A DNA stretch of 64,000 nucleotides, taken from the NCBI RefSeq assembly GCF_001296045.1, contig NZ_LJHS01000007.1:1-64000 (forward strand), read 5' to 3'. The stretch comes from Rhizobium sp. AAP43 (lineage in GTDB: Bacteria > Pseudomonadota > Alphaproteobacteria > Rhizobiales > Rhizobiaceae). Of the stretch, positions 17,632 to 26,251 are shown piece by piece. How positions within the stretch are numbered: position 1 is the stretch's first letter; every line of letters starts with the position of its first letter. Position numbers and translations under genes: made by a program. The notes beneath the pieces were generated by a model. It saw only the letters and a list, made by a program, of their open reading frames with translations. It had not been told where the DNA came from and did not search any database.

Positions 17632-20600
17632 ATCCTTTGAGTCTCTTTTATACCATCCGATCCTATGTCGAGGCCTATGCCGGCCTGGTTGGTCGCCGCT
17701 TCATCTCAGTCATCTGGGTTGTCGCACTCTGCGTTGTGATCTGGTTCTACGGTTTTCTTCTCGCTTTCGGCAGCTTCAAGCCACTGGCGAGCGTCAACAT
17801 CCGGATCCTGCTGGTCGCGACGGTAAGCCTTGCCTGGCTTGGATATCTCGTTTTCACGATCATCCGGGATCGGCGCAGAGACACTGCACTTGTCGACGGG
17901 ATAGAGAAGAGCGCTGAGGCCGAAGCTGCCGCCAGCCAGAGTGCGGAAGTGGGCGAGATCCATGCCCGGCTGAAGGACGCCCTACAACTGCTGCGCCGTG
18001 TGACCAAGAGGCGCTTTGGCTACATTTACCAGCTTCCCTGGTATGTCATCTTTGGCGCGCCAGGATCCGGAAAGACAACGGCTCTCACGAATTCGGGCCT
18101 GAGTTTTCCGCTGGGCGATGCGCTGGGCGGCAATTCTGTGCAAGGTATTGGCGGCACGCGCAATTGCAATTGGTGGTTTACCGACGATGCAATCCTGATT
18201 GACACCGCCGGCCGTTACACCACCCAGGACGACCTGAACGGAACGGCGAAGGCCGGTTGGGAAGGTTTTTTAGGGCTCCTGCGCAAGTATCGCCGCTCGC
18301 AACCCGTCAACGGCGCCTTGGTCACCCTGTCAATCGGTGATCTCATCAGCCGTGATCCGGAGTCGCAACGGGATGAGGTCCGCATCATTCGCCAGCGCCT
18401 TGCGGAGCTGGACGAACAGTTGCAGGTCCGTGTTCCTGTTTATCTGGTGCTGACAAAAGCCGACCTTCTGACCGGTTTCATCGAATTCTTCGACGGCTTC
18501 AATCGCAGTGATCGGGAGCAGGTCTGGGGCACGACCTTTTCTCTGGAGCAAAGCGAGGCGATGGAGGACTTGCCGCAACGCGTCTCGGAGGAATTCGCTC
18601 AACTTCAGGAACGTGTCGGTGCCATGCTTATCGAACGGCTTCAGCAGGAGCCGAGCGCTGAAGTCCGCGGTCGTATTTTCCGGTTTCCGGCGGAGTTTGC
18701 CGCGCTGCGCGAGCGGCTTCAGGATGTGGTCGAGGAGTTATGTGCCAGCTCGAAACTCGTTGAGCCACCGCTCCTGCGGGGCATCTACTTCGCCTCTGGA
18801 ACCCAGGTCAGTGAAGCTGGAGCCACAGGCGGCAGTGTGCGCCCGAGACGCAGCTATTTTTTGACGCGGCTCTTCAAGGAGGTAATCTTCGGCGAAGCCG
18901 CACTCGTCGCGCGCGACAAGCGGTTGACGCGGCGCCAGGTGATGACGCGTCGGGCGGCCTATGCAATCGCCGGCATCGCCGTTTCCGTGGTACTCACCAG
19001 CTGGATTGCTACCTATGTGCAGAACCGGGCCGCCCTGTTAAGCGCTGAGCGCCGCCTCGATGCATTCGAAGAGCTCATTCGTGGAATTCCGGTCACGAAT
19101 GTCGCCGATACCGATTTTCTCCGTATTCTTCCTGCTATCGATAATCTGGCGGCCGTCTCGACAGATTTCGATGTCACCCGCGCGTGGCCGCTGAGCTTTG
19201 GTCTGGACCAGCAGGCGAAGGTAGAAGGCCGCCAGCGTGACGCCTACCGGCGTGCCCTTAATGCACTGCTTCTGCCACGCATGCTTGTTCAACTGCAGCG
19301 TGACATGCAGATGAGCAATGATCCCGAACAGACTTTCGATGCATTGAAATTTTATGGAATGCTTGGCGGTCTCGGCCCCATGGATGTCGATTTCGCTGAA
19401 CGCCAGGCCGAAATCATGTATTCGAGGCTCTATCCTGGTGAAGCGCGCCAAGCTGTTCGCGATGCGCTGACCCGCCATACCGCAGTGTTGGCGTCGGGGA
19501 CGCTTTCCTCCGTCGAACTTGACAATCGCCTCATTGCAGAAGCACGCGAACGTATTCGTGAGATCGGCGTTGCCGATCGCGCCTTCCATATTCTCGTACA
19601 GCACCGGGATGCCCAGGCCCTGCCGAACTGGACAGCAGCCCAAGCTCTCGGTCCCTTGGGTGAGCGTGCTTTCATCCGCAGATCGGGTAAGCTGCTGCGG
19701 AATGGGCTTGCCGGTATTTTCACGGCAACTGGCTACCGGACGGTGGTGTCATTGCGTCTTGACGATGCTGCCCGCGATGCGGTGAATGAAGAATGGGTGC
19801 GGGGGGAAGCCAATCCGCCCGAGACAGCGATTGACGCTGTCGGCCAGGCCGCACTGATGCTCTATCATGCCGAATTCGAGCGTCAGTGGAGATCATTGCT
19901 GGCGGATCTTGTGATCAAGCCGTCGCAGACGATTGCCGATGCGGCGGAAACGACCCGAATCCTGGCCAGCGAGCCCAACCCGGTCGAATTGCTGCTACGC
20001 GCTATCGCACGCGAGACAGATCTTTCGATCGTGACATCCCCTCCGGCATCCGGAGGAAAAGGCGTCACCGAGGCTTTCGCTTCTGTCGTGCACGCTTCTC
20101 CGCCCGATCCCTATGGCGGCCTCCGGGAAATGCTTGATGCAAATGCGGGTGAAAGTGCCGATGGTCAGGCGCAGACCGAAATGCAGCAGCTGATCGCCAG
20201 ACTTTCCGTGCTTGGCGAACAATTATCGCGGGCTACCACCTCATCCGCCGAGCTTGCCAAGGTTTTCGATGTCGATAGTCAGTTGACGATGGCCAATCAG
20301 GACTTGCTGCAGCAGGCGCGCCGTCTCCCTGCACCGGCTGACACTCTGATGGCGGGTGTTGCTGCGGATATCGGTTCGCTGGCTGTCAAGTCTGCCCGAA
20401 CGCGGATTGCTGAAGCCTGGTCGGCCGAAGCGGCAAATTTCTGTGAAAGCGTGGTTCTGGAACGCTATCCCTTCGATCGTCAGTCTAGCCGCGATGCCGC
20501 CCTTGCCGATTTCGTGCGGCTGTTCGCTCCAGATGGCGTCATGAAGACCTTTTTCGATCAGAGGCTGTCGCCATTTGTTGATACAACAAGCACGCCCTGG

Positions 20601-21095
20601 AGCTGGAAGGGTACATTCGGTTCACGCGGTATCGAGAGTGAAGCGGTGGCGCAGTTCGGCTATGCGGATCAGATCACCCGCGCCTTCTTCCCGAATGGCG
20701 CGAAGGTGCCGCAGGTCTCCGTCAACGTTACTCCTGTTTCGCTCAGCCAGGCAGCCAATGCTGTCAAGTTGGAGCTCGGCGGACAGCCCGTCATTTATTT
20801 CCATGGCCCTATCCGTTCAAAGTCCATCAACTGGCCTTCTGAGGAGGGGAACAACAGTTCAAGCCTCGCCTTTCAGCCCGGTGGATGGCAGAACGGTTTG
20901 ACGGCCACTGGCGATTGGTCATTGTTCCGGCTCTTCGATCGTTCGACACTCGTGCCGCAGGGTGATCGTGATCTGTTTCGCGCGACTTTCGAGCAGAACG
21001 GCCTGAAGGCGTCCTTTGATATCCAGTTTGGTTCGGTTCTCGACCCCTTCCGTCTGCCCGCCCTCTCCGCCTTTTCGTGCCCTAAGGCATTCTGA
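17628..21095 (+). CDS. tssM: TssM (IcmF family) membrane-complex core
   Basis: At 1155 residues this is a full-length TssM. It has two N-terminal membrane helices (about 28-48 and 60-79), a cytoplasmic NTPase-like domain with intact Walker A GAPGSGKTT (143-151) and DTAGRY, a third helix near 440-460, and a large periplasmic part ending in the C-terminal IcmF domain. TssM spans the envelope and links TssL to the outer membrane. No separate TssJ lipoprotein is present, as in other agrobacterial loci. The intact Walker motif is notable because in many systems it is lost. Confidence 0.96.
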   Translation: MNPLSLFYTIRSYVEAYAGLVGRRFISVIWVVALCVVIWFYGFLLAFGSFKPLASVNIRILLVATVSLAWLGYLVFTIIRDRRRDTALVDGIEKSAEAEAAASQSAEVGEIHARLKDALQLLRRVTKRRFGYIYQLPWYVIFGAPGSGKTTALTNSGLSFPLGDALGGNSVQGIGGTRNCNWWFTDDAILIDTAGRYTTQDDLNGTAKAGWEGFLGLLRKYRRSQPVNGALVTLSIGDLISRDPESQRDEVRIIRQRLAELDEQLQVRVPVYLVLTKADLLTGFIEFFDGFNRSDREQVWGTTFSLEQSEAMEDLPQRVSEEFAQLQERVGAMLIERLQQEPSAEVRGRIFRFPAEFAALRERLQDVVEELCASSKLVEPPLLRGIYFASGTQVSEAGATGGSVRPRRSYFLTRLFKEVIFGEAALVARDKRLTRRQVMTRRAAYAIAGIAVSVVLTSWIATYVQNRAALLSAERRLDAFEELIRGIPVTNVADTDFLRILPAIDNLAAVSTDFDVTRAWPLSFGLDQQAKVEGRQRDAYRRALNALLLPRMLVQLQRDMQMSNDPEQTFDALKFYGMLGGLGPMDVDFAERQAEIMYSRLYPGEARQAVRDALTRHTAVLASGTLSSVELDNRLIAEARERIREIGVADRAFHILVQHRDAQALPNWTAAQALGPLGERAFIRRSGKLLRNGLAGIFTATGYRTVVSLRLDDAARDAVNEEWVRGEANPPETAIDAVGQAALMLYHAEFERQWRSLLADLVIKPSQTIADAAETTRILASEPNPVELLLRAIARETDLSIVTSPPASGGKGVTEAFASVVHASPPDPYGGLREMLDANAGESADGQAQTEMQQLIARLSVLGEQLSRATTSSAELAKVFDVDSQLTMANQDLLQQARRLPAPADTLMAGVAADIGSLAVKSARTRIAEAWSAEAANFCESVVLERYPFDRQSSRDAALADFVRLFAPDGVMKTFFDQRLSPFVDTTSTPWSWKGTFGSRGIESEAVAQFGYADQITRAFFPNGAKVPQVSVNVTPVSLSQAANAVKLELGGQPVIYFHGPIRSKSINWPSEEGNNSSSLAFQPGGWQNGLTATGDWSLFRLFDRSTLVPQGDRDLFRATFEQNGLKASFDIQFGSVLDPFRLPALSAFSCPKAF

Positions 21096-21100
21096 ACTCC

Positions 21101-22618
21101 ATGCAGGACAAAGGCTATCGAACAAGCGAAAGTGCTGAGCGTGAGCGGATCGGGTTCTTCGGCAAGTTGCCCAGCCACGGGGACTTCGTTGGTTGGGGTT
21201 TTGCGCGCGACTTCGAGTTGACACTTCAAGCGTTTCTGCAGACGGGTTTGCAGTCTTGTGCTTCGAAACTCGGTTCAAGTTGGGAAGATGCCTTTGCTGG
21301 CATGCCGCCTTGGCGGTTCATCGTTGAGCGCGGACTCTGGTGCGGCGGCACTGTGGCCGGGGTCTTGGTGAACAGCCGAGACCGCGTTGGTCGGCGCTTT
21401 CCACTGATCGTTGCGGTGCAAATATACGAGTTCAGCGGTCATCCACGTCAACTCTATCTCGACGAAAGCTGGTTTACGGCGGTTGAGGCGCTTGCTGAGA
21501 CCGCGAACCACCGCGATTTTGACATGGAGCGGTTTACAACAGCGCTAACGCGTCTGCGAAGGTTGAGACCGGCAGATCCGCCAGATGATTTTGCCGGAAT
21601 CAGAGATCGAGTCGCGACTGAAAGCATATGGTGGTCGGTCGAACCCGGCAGCAGGAAAGTTCGTGGCTTTCGCAATTCAGGCCCGCCCCGCGGTGAGGAT
21701 CTGCCCAAGCTCATCGAAGCTGGTCTTCCGCCGCTGTCAGCAGCCGCACAGCCTGGGCAAGGGGTCGCCGATCCCGATCCGGCACCTTTGTCATCGGTAG
21801 GGACCTCACCCGGATCAATGCTCCCCCAGCCTATTGGTCGCAGTTCATCGAGTGAGGTTATGGTCGATGGCAGTCGTAGAAACTCAAGCTTCGTCGGTCG
21901 CGGCAGTTCGCCGGTTGTTCCGCCAGCGGTGCATCAGCCTTCCCCTCCCTTGCGATGCCGGCACGCCTATTCGAGCCATTCGGGAACACGCACTACACTT
22001 AATGCAGACGCCATCCTCGCGGCCGATGCCTCGGGCATGTTTGTGGTGGCCGATGGAATAGGGGATGGTAGCGGTGCGGTTCACGCAGCGAAACTCATTG
22101 TACATCTGCTCGGCAGCGATATCGTGCCCGGACCCCTCGAGCCTCGCCTTCAGTATGTGACTAGCAAGATTGGGCTGGTCAACGGGCTGCTGTTTTCTCA
22201 AAGACGTGAGAACACCGATGCGGCTGTGGAAACTGCCAGCCTTGTTGCGCTTTTGGTCGGTGAAGATAGGGTTGGCTTGCTCTGGGCAGGTGATGCACGT
22301 TGCTATCTGATCAGGCACGGCATGATGCGATGCCTGACGCGGGATCATGTGGCGCTCGGGCTCAGGTACAATCTTTCCAGGGCCGTCGGTCTGTCGGATA
22401 CGCTGTCACCCGAGACGACGACTGTAATGATCGAGCCCGGCGATCTATTCTTGCTGTGCAGTGCCCCGCTCGTGCGTGTTCTTGGAGAGCGGCTGATCGC
22501 TGAAACACTGATTCAAGAGGAGTTCAGTCAGGCACCGGCGATCCTTGTCGAAAATAGCATGATTGCCGGCGCACGCGAGAATCTGACTGCAGTTTGTGTG
22601 TCTGTCGATCATGAGTGA
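21101..22618 (+). CDS. tagF-pppA: TagF-PppA fusion: T6SS repressor plus PP2C-like domain
   Basis: The 505-residue product joins an N-terminal TagF/ImpM domain (about 15-150; GFFGKLPSHGDFVGWGF) to a C-terminal PP2C-type phosphatase fold (about 285-505) via a Ser/Pro-rich linker (about 210-285). TagF represses T6S post-translationally and PppA would reverse PpkA phosphorylation. The phosphatase keeps Asp303 (LNADAIL), Asp318 (VVADGIGDG) and Asp398 (AGDARCYL). However, the usual SDG motif reads Ser-Ala-Pro (454-456) and the usual DN-x-T reads Glu-Asn-Leu-Thr (493-496), so catalysis may be lost. It starts 5 bp after tssM. Confidence 0.92.
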   Translation: MQDKGYRTSESAERERIGFFGKLPSHGDFVGWGFARDFELTLQAFLQTGLQSCASKLGSSWEDAFAGMPPWRFIVERGLWCGGTVAGVLVNSRDRVGRRFPLIVAVQIYEFSGHPRQLYLDESWFTAVEALAETANHRDFDMERFTTALTRLRRLRPADPPDDFAGIRDRVATESIWWSVEPGSRKVRGFRNSGPPRGEDLPKLIEAGLPPLSAAAQPGQGVADPDPAPLSSVGTSPGSMLPQPIGRSSSSEVMVDGSRRNSSFVGRGSSPVVPPAVHQPSPPLRCRHAYSSHSGTRTTLNADAILAADASGMFVVADGIGDGSGAVHAAKLIVHLLGSDIVPGPLEPRLQYVTSKIGLVNGLLFSQRRENTDAAVETASLVALLVGEDRVGLLWAGDARCYLIRHGMMRCLTRDHVALGLRYNLSRAVGLSDTLSPETTTVMIEPGDLFLLCSAPLVRVLGERLIAETLIQEEFSQAPAILVENSMIAGARENLTAVCVSVDHE

Positions 22619-23552
22619 CGCCGAGGATAGTGCAGCGCGCCGGATCGCCGATTGTTTTGCTTCCTTGTGGCATCTTGTCAGGCCGATCGACGGGTCAGGT
22701 ACGGACGAATTCCGCCGCATGGCGCGCATCCAGATTATCAACGCCCTGGAGCGCGGCGGTGAGTTTGTCGGTAGCCAGACTGGCGTCCAACTCTTCGCCG
22801 GAACCTTCTATTCCGAAGCTGTGATATGGTCTGGCCAGATGAGCGAAGTCCATCTCGTGCGCCATCGTGATCTAGGAAACCTGCAAGTCCTGAAAACTGT
22901 CCCGAAAGCGAGGGCCAGGGATCAGATGATCGTCGAAAGGCTTATAGTTGAGGCAAAAATCGGAGTGGCGCTCAGGCATGCGCACCTCGTCGAAACAACG
23001 ATGCTCCTGCGACTTGAGGACGGTCGGCCCGCATTGATCCTAGAGTCATGCGGTAAGTCCCTGGCGGATCAGCTCGCGCATGGCGTGGTTGAATCAGGTG
23101 AAATTGTCACCGCTCTTATGCATCTGCTGGAAGGGCTCTCTGCCCTACACCGGGCAGGTTATGTTCATGGAGATGTCGCCGCAGAAAATCTCCTTTCCGC
23201 GCTCGATCTAGCCGAACAATGGAAGCTTGGTGACTTCGGTCTCACGCTTCCGGTAGGAGGTTCCTGTGCGGTCAAAGATGTCGCCTATCAGGGGCGGCCG
23301 CACTATGCTTCGCCGGAGCAAAAAGCGGGCTTGCAGCTAACCCCGCTCTCGGATCTCTACAGTGTCGGAATGTTGGCGGGGCACATTGCACGATCTTGTG
23401 TGCCGGCCTGCACTCGCGACCAATTGATAGCCTCGCGAGCGCTTCAGGCTTTTGAGGCAATCTTGGTCCAAGAGGACCAAGGCAAGCGCCCGGCAGACGC
23501 CCACACTTGCCTTGCCATCCTCAAAGATTGTTTTCGTAGTTGTGCTAATTAG
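22611..23552 (+). CDS. ppkA: PpkA/TagE serine/threonine kinase of the T6SS
   Basis: This 313-residue Hanks-type kinase has Lys95 (LQVLKTV), Glu114 in the C-helix, the catalytic loop HGDVAAENLL (186-195, HGD in place of HRD), DFG (208-210) and an SPE motif. The glycine loop is reduced to GQMSEV. No membrane helix or extra sensor domain is visible, unlike the longer Pseudomonas PpkA. It should phosphorylate TssL to trigger Fha docking. It overlaps tagF-pppA by 8 bp and is the last gene of the operon; no clear terminator lies in the 96 bp before the convergent next gene. Confidence 0.9.
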   Translation: MSDAEDSAARRIADCFASLWHLVRPIDGSGTDEFRRMARIQIINALERGGEFVGSQTGVQLFAGTFYSEAVIWSGQMSEVHLVRHRDLGNLQVLKTVPKARARDQMIVERLIVEAKIGVALRHAHLVETTMLLRLEDGRPALILESCGKSLADQLAHGVVESGEIVTALMHLLEGLSALHRAGYVHGDVAAENLLSALDLAEQWKLGDFGLTLPVGGSCAVKDVAYQGRPHYASPEQKAGLQLTPLSDLYSVGMLAGHIARSCVPACTRDQLIASRALQAFEAILVQEDQGKRPADAHTCLAILKDCFRSCAN

Positions 23553-23648
23553 AGCCTCTCCGATGAAACGCGGACGCAGAACGGCTCAATTTTTTGTTTT
23601 CAAGCAATTGCGGACGACAAACTGCTGCGGACTTTTCAGCGAGCTGAT

Positions 23649-24788
23649 TCAAAGACCTGGTGTTTTTGGAAGAGGAGCGGCCGGTAATGATGGGCTCTTC
23701 TGATAGATGGTGAACAGCTTTCCAAAGTCGGCCATGCCGGAATTGCCAGCATACAGGATGTCGCCATCGCGCATCTTGAACTGCTGCATCAGAGCGAGGT
23801 TACCGATGTCTTTCAGATCGGCGCGATAGATGGTCGGCCGCACCTTGACTGGGCCAGCAGCGACGGTTTTGCCGTCGATGACTCGAGACGGCACCTGAAC
23901 CTGTTGACTGCGCAGGACATAGACCTGGCTTGCATTTGCGCGGTCGTCGAGCAATCCCCCTGCGCGTGCCAAGGCTTGTGCCAGCGTCATGCGACCGGGT
24001 TCGAAGGTGAACTCACCCGTACTTTTAAACGCACCCATCGCGGTAAAGCTCGGGGCGTCGTCTTCCAGATACAGCTGGTCGTCTGGCAACAAATACACAT
24101 TCTGACTTTGGTCTTCGAGGATCCGCGCGAGTGAAACGCTGGCTTTTCGGCCGCCCCGGGTCAGCGAAACCATGGTGGCACCGGGTGCTGCGGATGCGCC
24201 ACCCGCAAGCGCCAGGCCATCAAGCACGCGCTCCTTGCGGGCCGTCAAGCCAACGCGCCCCGGCTGGTGCACGAGCCCACCGATGCTGACCCCGCTGCCC
24301 GGACGCTCAACAACTGTTACGACCGCTTGCGGATTAACGGCCGATCCCTTGAGTCCCGCGACAATGCGATCCTGCAGAGCTTGCGGCGACGAATCAATTG
24401 CGCGCTGGCGTCCGACAAATGGAAGGTTTACGTTGCCCGAGGAATCGACAGTGAAGCGGCCGAGGGGTAATGTCTTGCTGTTTGCGGACGCAAAAAGCCC
24501 CTCCTCACCTGTATCGAAGATTGTAACGTCAATCACGTCTCCACGCCCCAACCGGGCATCTGAGTAACCGCTCGAGCGGAAGATCGAAAGCCCAGCGTCT
24601 CCCGCCGATGCTGGAGCCGCGTCCGAGGTGATCTCGCTCAGTGACGCTTCTTGAAGGCGGACAACGCGCACATTCCCGCCAGTGACAGGATCCTTCGTAT
24701 TGTAGAAGCTTGAGGGAGACGGGCCGTCTGAAGGGGCGGCACATGCGCCAAGCAACAAGGCAAGCAGGACCGGATAGGTTTTGCGCAT
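23649..24788 (-). CDS. Polysaccharide export lipoprotein (OPX/Wza family), orphan
   Basis: The 379-residue product starts MRKTYPVLLALLLGACAAP, a lipoprotein signal with lipobox LGAC (13-16, acylated Cys16). A polysaccharide-export domain follows (GRGDVIDVTIFDTGEEGLF, GNVNLPFVG; about 78-160), then soluble ligand-binding beta-grasp regions (GGLVHQPGRVGL, and AFKSTGEFTFEPGRMTLAQALARAGG given here as FEPGRMTLAQALARAGG). Such proteins form or gate outer-membrane channels for capsular or exopolysaccharide. No Wzc kinase, flippase or glycosyltransferase is nearby, so its polymer is unknown. It converges with the T6SS operon. Confidence 0.87.
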   Translation of the reverse strand: MRKTYPVLLALLLGACAAPSDGPSPSSFYNTKDPVTGGNVRVVRLQEASLSEITSDAAPASAGDAGLSIFRSSGYSDARLGRGDVIDVTIFDTGEEGLFASANSKTLPLGRFTVDSSGNVNLPFVGRQRAIDSSPQALQDRIVAGLKGSAVNPQAVVTVVERPGSGVSIGGLVHQPGRVGLTARKERVLDGLALAGGASAAPGATMVSLTRGGRKASVSLARILEDQSQNVYLLPDDQLYLEDDAPSFTAMGAFKSTGEFTFEPGRMTLAQALARAGGLLDDRANASQVYVLRSQQVQVPSRVIDGKTVAAGPVKVRPTIYRADLKDIGNLALMQQFKMRDGDILYAGNSGMADFGKLFTIYQKSPSLPAAPLPKTPGL

Positions 24789-24796
24789 TTTGTTAA

Positions 24797-24843
24797 CCGT
24801 GAAAAATGATAGGTGTCAGAGGGTTAACACCTACCGTTCACGG
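24797..24843 (-). promoter_or_regulatory. Nested hairpin in the leader of the export lipoprotein gene
   Basis: Two stems nest within 47 bp directly upstream of the start codon: outer CCGTGAA (24797-24803) with TTCACGG (24837-24843), and inner TAGGTGT (24810-24816) with ACACCTA (24827-24833). The outer stem reaches within 8 nt of the start, so in mRNA it may cover the ribosome binding site. A cis-acting translational control or a DNA operator are both possible. Confidence 0.4.
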
Positions 24844-24890
24844 AGGATGTGCGCGGTGTCACGATAGGTCAGATCATTCTCGAGAATTAA

Positions 24891-24918
24891 CACCATGTGG
24901 CGCTCGGGTCACATGGTG
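24891..24918. repeat. 9-bp inverted repeat between two leftward genes
   Basis: CACCATGTG (24891-24899) and CACATGGTG (24910-24918) are exact inverted copies with a 10-bp spacer. They lie 34 bp past the reductase stop and about 100 bp upstream of the export lipoprotein start. There is no T-run, so an operator is more likely than a terminator. Confidence 0.4.
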
Positions 24919-24952
24919 CCATTTCGGTTTAGTGGTGGGCGGTTGTCACAGA

Positions 24953-25852
24953 TCAGGCAACCAATGATCTCAGATTGTCTGCAGAGGCCGCGAACCACTC
25001 CTCGTAGCTTTGCGGCGCACGACCAGTGAGGTGGCGGAAATCGTCTGTTGTCATCGACAGGCCGCCAACCCCAACAGTGGTGTCCACCGAGGCAAAGACG
25101 CGCGCTATCGGTTCTGGCAAGCCACTGCAGATCATCCCGTTCACGAGCGCTTCGAGCGGTACATCGACGACGGTTACATCTTTCGCCGTTGCTTGGGACA
25201 GCAGTGCTGCGACGTCACGATATGCGTAGGTTTTCGAGCCGGTGAGTGTAAAGGTCTGCTTGCCCTCATTGGCTTCAACCAGGGCCTTGGCCGCTGCGAG
25301 AGCAACATCGTCGCGGGCGATGTAGGCAACGCGGCCTTCGCCGGCCGACGAATGCCAATGACCGCTCGCCAGAGCCGTTGGGGCTTTCTTGTAGACGTTT
25401 TCGAAATACCAGTTTGATCGCAGAATGGTCCACGCAGGGATAGTGCTGGCCGCGATCGCGGCTTCTGTGCCTTCGTGGTCCGGGGCAAACAGCAGCGGCG
25501 AATTCGCCGGATCGGGCATGGATGTGTAGAGCAAGTGCCCTACGCCCGCTTGCTCGGCTGCCAGAATTGCAGCCTGGTGCTGGTTGAGCCGATGTCCCGG
25601 CCGATCAAGGCTGTTGGTGCTGATCAGCATCACACGACGCGCTTCGGCAAATGTATGTCGAAGAGATGAAGGCTCGTCGAAGTCCACCCGCCGCACCGTG
25701 ACGCCGCGATCTTTCCATTCCTTCAGCGTTTCCGGTCTGCGGCTGGCAGCGACGATATCGCCCGCGGGCACCATGAGTGTTTCAAGGAGATGATGGAGAA
25801 CGCGGCGACCCAGCTGACCGGAAGCGCCCGTAACGAGATATTGCGCTGACAT
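24953..25852 (-). CDS. NmrA/QorB-like NAD(P)-dependent reductase
   Basis: The 299-residue protein starts MSAQYLVTGASGQLGRRVLH, with the dinucleotide-binding signature TGASGQLG (8-15), and contains HEGTEAAIAAS and WTILRSNWYFEN, typical of the atypical short-chain reductases related to E. coli QorB (NADPH:quinone oxidoreductase 2) and NmrA. Substrate cannot be inferred beyond quinone-like electron acceptors. An AAAGGA ribosome site precedes the start. It stands alone; the HxlR regulator often found divergent from qorB-like genes is not visible here. Confidence 0.85.
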   Translation of the reverse strand: MSAQYLVTGASGQLGRRVLHHLLETLMVPAGDIVAASRRPETLKEWKDRGVTVRRVDFDEPSSLRHTFAEARRVMLISTNSLDRPGHRLNQHQAAILAAEQAGVGHLLYTSMPDPANSPLLFAPDHEGTEAAIAASTIPAWTILRSNWYFENVYKKAPTALASGHWHSSAGEGRVAYIARDDVALAAAKALVEANEGKQTFTLTGSKTYAYRDVAALLSQATAKDVTVVDVPLEALVNGMICSGLPEPIARVFASVDTTVGVGGLSMTTDDFRHLTGRAPQSYEEWFAASADNLRSLVA

Positions 25853-26251
25853 GGCAATCCTTTCGGCGGATATTCTGCAGAACGGCTGTGACCGATAACA
25901 TCAATGCGAGCGTTGGTTGCAGATTGGAACGCTGCGGTAAAGTGGAAGATGTTCACATCCTCGGCATACCGCCTGCAGCATGGACCGTAAGTGAGCATCG
26001 ACAAAAACACGATTGTCGCGCTTTACGAGCACACGGACCTGAGCTTACATTCCCGTGCTTTTGCGGTCTGTGACATGCGTGTCTCAACCCTACGGGCGGT
26101 GCTTGATTCCAGGCAACTCACAGGCAGGCTGCGTATTCATAAGTTTCTCTGACGCGTGCCATGCAGATCGAACTTGATCAACAGGGCACGCGTCATAGCA
26201 ACTGGAGGACGCAGCAGTTTCGCCTGAGCGTCCAGCTTGATGCCGGCAGTC
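25853..26251. other. Gene-poor stretch between reductase and PAS regulator
   Basis: This 399-bp stretch has no confident gene. A 53-codon frame from GTG 25991 to TGA 26150 has no recognisable motif or good ribosome site and is probably chance. The promoter of the leftward reductase should be in the left part. A strong inverted repeat at 26150-26195 is listed separately. Confidence 0.5.
26150..26195. repeat. 11-bp perfect inverted repeat with 24-bp spacer
   Basis: TGACGCGTGCC (26150-26160) and GGCACGCGTCA (26185-26195) match perfectly. The repeat lies 56 bp beyond the stop of the PAS-HTH gene. No T-run flanks it on either side, so it may be a protein-binding site or a 3' stem rather than a classical terminator. 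Confidence 0.5.

Noticed and set aside
25991-26152. 53-codon frame starting at GTG
   Set aside because: Poor ribosome site, no motif, and its end lies in the left arm of an inverted repeat.
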